NCBI GenBank assembly: GCA_964019055.1
Contig: OZ025222.1
Location: forward strand, 64,501-128,500
Length of the DNA stretch: 64,000 bases
Source of the DNA: Anthopleura xanthogrammica
Taxonomy: Eukaryota > Cnidaria > Anthozoa > Actiniaria > Actiniidae
Direction of reading: 5' to 3'
In this document: in pieces, positions 25,901 to 34,900 of the stretch
Position numbering within the stretch: position 1 is the first letter of the stretch
How the letters are laid out: the number at the start of each line of letters is the position of its first letter
Notes under the pieces: model-generated
What the model was told of the DNA's origin: nothing
The model's input: the letters and a program-made list of their open reading frames with translations, nothing else
The model's database searches: none
Program-made: the position numbers and the translations under genes

Positions 25901-28900
25901 TACTGTATGACTACCTACATGCATGGAACTGGGTTGTCATCCTTTTTCTTCTTTGACCCACTTTTTCGATTGTTTGTTTCCTTCCAGTTGCAAGAAGCCG
26001 TACTGGATTACACGCGAGTTATTCACATGAGACCAGACATACCTGACTATCACATGGCTCGTGTAAGTATTAACGGATATATGAGTGTTACGACACACAA
26101 GTTATTCACAATAAACCAGACCATCTTTTCAGGCTTTTTGGCTGGAAAAATCTTAGCAAACGACCCCCTTGTGTGGTTCTAGCAAACTGTCCAACTTTGT
26201 TCTTGGGTTGTTCTGGAACCATTTGGATGGCAAACTATCCAAAGTATTTTAATGCTCTAGTGATTCAAGGGTTTGGTGTTTGATTCCTAGCCTCAGCATC
26301 ACATACCAGACATTCTTGCAGAGTTTTTTTTAGGTCTCTCCCTTGATTCAAGAGTTTTCTGAGGGTTTTCTGGTTTTCTTATCTCCACAAAACCAGTTAT
26401 TTACCCAAATTACCAACACTTTCTTTACAATTTAAGGGTAAAGTATTGTTGGAGCAGAACAAGATGGATCTAGCAAGCTACCATGTTAGGTACAACACAT
26501 CTGACATATAGCAATGTGTATTTTGTTGTTGTTGGTGTTTAGTTTTGCTAATGATGGTGTTTTACGGCGTATTTGTAGACAAGCTGCCAAACTCAACCAG
26601 GGTCTTGGAGCATCAGCCACGCAACAAGCTGTGGTGCAAAGCTTTCTCAAGAACTTCGATCAGGTAACATTCATTGTGTTGGAGCAAGGCAAGGTGGTTG
26701 GTGTTGTGATGTATTCATTGTGTTAGTACTAGAGAGGAGAGAGGCAAGGTGGTTGGTGTTGTGATGTATTCATTGTGTTAGTACTAGAGAGGAGAGAGGC
26801 AAGGTGGTTGATGTTGTGATGTATTCATTGTGTTAGTACTAGAGAGGCAAGGTGGTTGATGGGTGATGTATTCATTGTGTTAGTACTAGAGAGGAGAGAG
26901 GCAAGGTGGTTGATGGGTGATGTATTCATTGTGTTAGTACTAGAGAGGAGAGAGGCAAGGTGGTTGATGGGTGATGTATTCATTGTGTTAGTACTAGAGA
27001 GGAGAGAGGCAAGGTGGTTGATGGGTGATGTATTCATTGTGTTAGTACTAGAGAGGCAAGGTGGTTGATGGGTGATGTATTCATTGTGTTAGTACTAGAG
27101 AGGCAAGGTGGTTGATGGGTGATGTATTCATTGTGTTAGTACTAGAGAGGCAAGGTGGTTGATGGGTGATGTATTCATTGTGTTAGTACTAGAGAGGAGA
27201 GAGGCAAGGTGGTTGATGGGTGATGTATTCATTGTGTTAGTACTAGAGAGGCAAGGTGGTTGATGGGTGATGTATTCATTGTGTTAGTACTAGAGAGGCA
27301 AGGTGGTTGATGGGTGATGTATTCATTGTGTTAGTACTAGAGAGGAGAGAGGCAAGGTGGTTGATGGGTGTTGTATTCATTGTGTTAGTACTAGAGAGGC
27401 AAGGTGGTTGATGGGTGTTGTATTCATTGTGTTACTACTAGAGAGAAGAGAGGCAAGGTGGTTGATGGGTGATGTATTCATTGTGTTAGTACTAGAGAGG
27501 CAAGGTGGTTGATGGGTGATGTATTCATTGTCAGTGTTAGTACTAGAGAGAAGAGAGGCAAGGTGGTTGATGGGTGATGTATTCATTGTGTTAGTACTAG
27601 AGAGGCAAGGTGGTTGATGGGTGATGTATTCATTGTGTTAGTACTAGAGAGAAGAGAGGCAAGGTGGTTGATGGGTGATGTATTCATTGTGTTAGTACTA
27701 CAGAGGAGAGAGGCAAGGTACTTGATCTAGTGATGTATTCATTGTGTTGTTGTGTCTTGTTTTGAGGCCATTGAAGTACTCGAACGTGCTACTCGTGTCA
27801 GACCCTCTGCGCAGTTGTATATTCTTCTTGGCAAGACTAACATGAAAGCAAAAAGATTTGCAAATGCAATCGAAAGCTTTCAGAAGGCGATCAAAATCTT
27901 GGTAAGTGTGTTGTACGCTATTATGTTTTATATGACAACAAAGAAGGTGATGAACACAATCATAGTGATAGTGATGATGACACTGATGATGATGATGACA
28001 CAGATGATTATGGTGATGATGATGATGATGATGGCACTGATGATGATGATGGTGATGACACTGATGATGATGATGGTGATGATGATGATGGTGGTGATGA
28101 TGGCACTGGTGATAATGGTGATGATGATGATGGTGTTGATGATGACACTGATGATGATGGTGGTGATGATGATGGCGATGATGATAATGGTGGTGATGAT
28201 GACATTGATGATGATGATAATGATGGTGATGGTGGTGATGATGACACTGATGATGATGATGGTGATGATGATGGTGGTGATGATGAAACTGATGATGATG
28301 ATGATGATGATGGTGATGGATGTGATGATGACACTGATGATGATGATGATGATGATGACGATGGTGGTGATGATAATGACGATGATGACACTGATGATGA
28401 TGGTGATGGTGGTGGTGATGATAATGACAATGACAATGACAATGATGATGATGATGATGACACTGATGATATGCTAATAATAGTTGATAGTGTTTACATG
28501 TCATAATGATAATATCCCTACAGACGCCATGGAATTCTCGCTCTCCTTTGCCCTTGGAAGCTGCTCCGGTATTCTTTTTGGTTGGCATGTGTCACATAGA
28601 GGTGAATGATTCCTCTAGTGCACTGGATGCGTTTAATGATGCCATTAAAGTTAACCCAGAGTATGCTGAGGTGAGTAGCCATAATAGTGTGATATTATAA
28701 TACCTTATCTGGTATATGGCTGATGTGTTATGCTTGTGTTTATAGGCCTTCTATCAGAGAGGTTTAACCAAGATGAAGTTAAGTCACTCCAAGGGAATAC
28801 ACGACTTTAATCGAGCTCTTGCTATCAATCCTACCCTCTTTCAGGTAGGTTTTATATTTATTGTAACAGCTATTGTTGATCTATCTTTAACACTAGCTGC

Positions 28901-31900
28901 TGTTTGCTGTGTTTGTTGTGTTTGCAGGCGTTCCTGAGCCGTGCTGCATACTATGGCATGAGAAACCGATACAGCAAGGGTATTATGAGCTGTAATGAAG
29001 CTATCAAACTACAACCAGGAAGCGTACGAGCATATCTCTACAGGTACTGACCTACTATATCAACTACATCAGGAGCTGGTTGTACGAAGCCTGGATAAAG
29101 TTATCTACTGGATAAGAGTTATCCAGTGTATAGAATTTGTATAGGTTTTATCCACTGGATAAGGATTTATCTGATGGATAGCGCTATTCAGGCTTCATAC
29201 AACCGTGGCCCCAGTAAAATAGACTTTATCCACTGTTTTCACATTTCAGAATGCGTGTCATTCCCTAGAGTGTTATTTCTTTGTTTAATGGTTATGCACA
29301 AGAAGACACATGAGTATGGATACAACTCAAACAAAGAATCTTATTCTGAAGAGGATTAAGATCATTAGTACCAGTATATATATATATATATGTATAGGAA
29401 TATCTGATACTAACTTCAACATGTCATGTGTTTTAGGGGAGCCTTGAAGTACCATATCAAAGCATACAGCTTAGCTGTTAAAGATCTAACTGAAGCAGTA
29501 GCAATCGATTGTAGATGTCCCCTGGCCTATTTCAACCGTGCTGTTTGCTATCATGAGATGAGATACTTCCAAAAGGTTTGTACAGCTATCTGACTGCCCA
29601 ATGCTAGGGATAAATGTACTATTGATATTTTATTTATTGTACAGGCACTGATGGACTACAGCACGGTCATGTTGCTGGAAGATAAGCCCAATATCAAGGT
29701 ATCTCGTGCAATATACAGTATCATGGTAATATAACATAATGATATTCAGTATTGACCATGTTCTATTGATAAACCCAATATCAAGGTATCTCGTGCAATA
29801 TACAGTATCATGGTAATATAACATAATGATATTCAGTATTGACCATGTTCTATTGATAAACCCAATATCAAGGTATCTCGTGCAATATACAGTATCATGG
29901 TAATATAAAATATGGTTTTCAGTATTGACCATGTTCTATTGATAAACCCAATATCAAGGTATCTCATGCAATATACAGTATCATGGTAATATAAAATATG
30001 GTTTTCAGTATTGACCATGTTCTATTGATAAACCCAATATCAAGGTATCTCGTGCAATATACAGTATCATGGTAATATAAAATATGGTTTTCAGTATTGA
30101 CCATGTTCTATTGATAAACCCAATATCAAGGTATCTCGTGCAATATACATGTACAGTATCATGGTAATATAAAATATGGTTTTCAGTATTGACCATGTTC
30201 TATTGATTGCTTAAGGTGCTGCAAAACAGAGGCCTTCTCTACCTTGAGATAAACGATGTTGAAAATTCACTGGAAGACTTCAAGGCTGCTGCAAGGGTAT
30301 GATTAGTGGTGTTAGGGTTAGGGAGAGATATGACACTGATGTGTGTGCATGATCTGTAAGGGTATGGTTAGTGTTAGGGTTAGGGAGAGATACGACATTG
30401 ATGTGTGTGCATGATCTGTAAGGGTATGGTTAGTGTTAGGGTTAGGGTTAGTGTTAGGGTTAGAGATATAACACTGATGTGTGTGCATGATCTATACACA
30501 GGTTTCTGAGAATGACCCAAAGATCCGTCATGCTCTTGGACTGTGTTACCACAAGTATGTATTGACATTAATGTATATAAAAAGTATGTATATTGGATAT
30601 AACAATTGGATATATATAGAATGATGTTTATGTTTATAGACTTAACCGTCTAGAGGAATCAGTGGCTGCATATAATGATGCATTACGCATCGATCCATTC
30701 TTCGTGGAGGCATATAATGGACGGGGAAACGCCCTGATGGACTTTGGCCACGAGCAAGGGAATATTCTTGGAAGGTTGGTAGTGTCTATAATACAGCAGT
30801 ACAGCTAGACTGCGAGCAGTCCCTCTATAATACAGCAGTACAGCTAGACTGTGAGCAGTCCCTCTATAATACAGCAGTACAGCTAGACTGCGAGCAGTCC
30901 CTCTATAATACAGCAGTACAGCTAGACTGTGAGCAGTCCCTCTATAATACAGCAGTACAGCTAGACTGCGAGCAGTCCCTCTATAATACAGCTAGTACAG
31001 CTAGACTGTGAGCAGTCCCTCTATAATACAGCAGTACAGCTAGACTGCGAGCAGTCCCTCTATAATACAGCTAGTACAGCTAGACTGTGAGCAGTCCCTC
31101 TATAATACAGCAGTACAGCTAGACTGTGAGCAGTCCCTCTATAATACAGCAGTACAGCTAGACTGTGAGCAGTCCCTCTATAATACAGCAGTACAGCTAG
31201 ACTGTGAGCAGTCCCTCTATAATACAGCAGTACAGCTAGACTGTGAGCAGTCCGGCCCTCTATATTCCTTGGTCACTGTCATGTCTGATCGTATTAAGTT
31301 TGGCCGAGGGCGTTTGGTCGAGAGGATATATTTGACTTACAACGAAATACGATCAGTCAGTGACCAAGGGAAATAGAGGGACTGCTCGCACTCTATGATA
31401 CTGCCAAAATACTGTGTAATATTGTAGTATGATTGTATCTAATGTAATATTGTAATTTATCATATGACCGTATTTCACTGTACGCGTGATTCTAAAAAAA
31501 ACCTTTGGGGAAAATGTCGTCAGCAAATAAAGTACGCTTTTCCGAAAAGTGTAATAATTTCCCGTTCGGACTCGCCGTTCGGACTCGCTGCCGTCAATCA
31601 TGTAAAAACTACGCATTTTGATTCGCATTTATTAAAAACGCTTTGAAATCGATTTTTCATATGTGGTCATATGATAAAATGCTTATTGACTGAGTTAAGG
31701 TCGGTCCGAACGGGAAAATATTTGGCTCGAGGTCCTTGGCACGGAACTCGCTGCGCTCGTTCCGTACTTCAGGACCTCGAGCCAAATATTTTCCCGTTCG
31801 GACCTCCCACTCAGTCAATAAGTACATATTATTTGATCCTTTCTCATCTAGACGAGATTACCTCAAAGCGTTACATATTGACCCACAATGCCTATCGGCA

Positions 31901-34900
31901 CGTGTAAACCTGGCCTACAATCTACAGGTATGTATGCACATCATCTGTTCACCAAACACCGCTGAATGATCTAATGCTTTTGTTCTTCTATGATCATCAA
32001 CAGGTTGAAGGTAAATATCAGGACTCTTGGAACCAGTTTACCTCAGCCATTACCATGGATACCTGTAAGTAATACTGCTGGTCATGAATAACCTGAACAT
32101 ATATAGAGGTTATCTACCGTCCTAAAGTCGGACCTGATAGGGAAAATCTGAGCCTGAGGTGTTGAATATAATTATACATTATCAAGGCCAAGGGCACAGT
32201 TTTTCCCTATCCGGACCCACTTTAGGATGATAAATAACTTATTCATTTTTCCCATTTACTTTTCCACTTGTTTTTATAATCAACGTTCTGTTCTTTAGCA
32301 ATTCGTTATCCCAGAGATAGTAAATAGATTCCTTATTTTGTTTCTTGTCGGTGTTGTCAGCCTGTCAAGCTGCATTAGAAGGACGTGCTGTGGTCAACTT
32401 ACAAATGCAAAACACATTTGGTGCATTAATAGACATGAATGCAGCCATCAAGGTGAGTTCTGCCTCAGTCATACTAATCTAGTCCACCACACCATCTTTA
32501 TAGTCTATTCTCTTCTTGTTACAGATCTCCAAAACTGCTGAGCTGCTTAACAACAGGGGCGTAGTTCATCAGGTTAGTGTTCTTTATAGTTTCTGGTCAA
32601 TGGTTACCCTTGAAAACGTATGGGAAGTTTTCTTGGTCCTTGGAGTGGTTTATCACTTGCCTGTTTGCATTATAACATCATAATATTATATTACACTATC
32701 ATATAGTATATCACTATCATATAGTACCACTATCATATAGTACCACTATCATATAGTATATCACTATCATATAGTACCACTATCATATAGTACCACTATC
32801 ATGTAGTACCACTATCATGTAGTACCACTATCATATAGTACCACTATCATGTAGTACCACTATCATATAGTACCACTATCATGTAGTACCACTATCATAT
32901 AGTACCACTATAATATAGTACCACTATCATATAGTACCACTATCATATAGTACCACTATCATGTAATACCAATATCATGTAGTACCACTATCATGTAGTA
33001 CCACTATCATGTAGTACCACTATCATGTAGTACCACTATCATGTAGTACCACTATCATGTAGTACCACTATAATACAGTACCACTATCATATAGTACCAC
33101 TATCATATAGTACCACTATCATATAGTACCACTATCATATAGTACCACTATCATATAGTACCACTATCATATAGTACCACTATAATATAGTACCACTATC
33201 ATATAGTACCACTATCATGTAGTACCACTATCATGTAGTACCACTATCATGTAGCACCACTATCATGTAGCACCACTATCATGTAGCACCACTATCATGT
33301 AGTACCACTATCATGTAGCACCACTATCATGTAGTACCACTATCATGTAGTACCACTATCATGTAGCACCACTATCATGTAGTACCACTATCATGTAGCA
33401 CCACTATCATGTAGCACCACTATCATGTAGTACCACTATCATGTAGCACCACTATCATGTAGTACCACTATCATGTAGTACCACTATCATGTAGTACCAC
33501 TATCATGTAGTACCACTATCATGTAGTACCACTATCATGTAGTACCACTATCATGTAGCACCACTATCATGTAGCACCACTATCATGTAGCACCACTATC
33601 ATGTAGCACCACTATCATGTAGCACCACTATCATGTAGTACCACTATCATGTAGTACCACTATCATGTAGTATCACTATCATATAGTACCACTATCAGAA
33701 TCCCTGTCTTTCCAAAGAGGGAATAAAGATTTAGATAAGTAAATATGCGAAGCATTGTGGTGGAAATGATGTAACACGTCAAAGACATAACTGACTGTTA
33801 TTGTTTGTTAGTTCATGGATGATTACGTTAATGCTGTGCGTGACTACCAGTCTGCTATCAAACAAGATCCTTCTTACGCCTTGGCCTATTATAACGCTGG
33901 TAATGTGTATTTCAAGCAACGACAGTTCAAACAGGTACTCTCATCGTCTCCTTTATATGTAATACAATATGTCGATACCTGTGGTGTAAGTCTAAAAAGA
34001 GAAATACCTTTCCTCGTTAGGCATTCAGCTATTATAATAAAGCGTTGTCATGGACACCAGATGATGAGTCAGCTGTTCTTAACAGGGCAATCACCAGGGT
34101 GAGTAATAAGAATGATGATGATGGTCATGATGATGCATGATGATGATGGTCATGATACAGGGACTTCGGAGCACCCTAAAAAGTGGTGGGGCTATATAAG
34201 AGACTAGTATGGGAAAAAGTGGTGGGACTAACATTGGAAAATATAAGAGACTAGTATGGGAAAAAGTGGTGGGGCTAATGATGATGATGATGATGCTTGA
34301 TGATTGTTAAGATGATTATGATGGTGATGTTAACCGATGGTGGCTAGTGGTGATGACGATAATAGTTACAAAGGATCGTAGTGTTGCAAATGATGTGGCG
34401 ATGATGATACATGATGATGAGGAATCATGGTGATAGCGCAGAATGATAATAACAATAATGATAGCTAATAATAATAATAAACAATTATTGGATGAGGTTG
34501 AGCATGATATCGTAAATTATCAAGACCAAGACCGTGTTATCTGCCGAAGCCGTAGGCTGAGGCGGATAAAACGGCCGAGGTCTTGATATTTACGATATCA
34601 TGCGAAAACCGAATTCAATAATTTTTTTATTATACATTTTGTAAACTAAGAATAAAAATTTAATTCTGCTTTCGAAAAAAAATAACAAACGTATTTCAAT
34701 TTCCATTGTGACCTTTGAACTCGACATGATAAATGTATTATCTGTAGGTCAAGCCTACAGATAATACATTTATCATGTCGAGTTCACACGATATCAGGGA
34801 TTGGCTGAGGCTCTCGGCCAATCAGAAGCGAGATAGTGAGTAAAATGTATAATAATATGTGATGACAGTGATAATGATGACATTGATGACAATGATGGAT

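Noticed and set aside
27698..28588. Long His-rich minus-strand frame and Met-rich plus-strand frame
   Set aside because: Shadows of the GAT array in intron 36; part of the minus frame is also antisense to exons 36 and 37.
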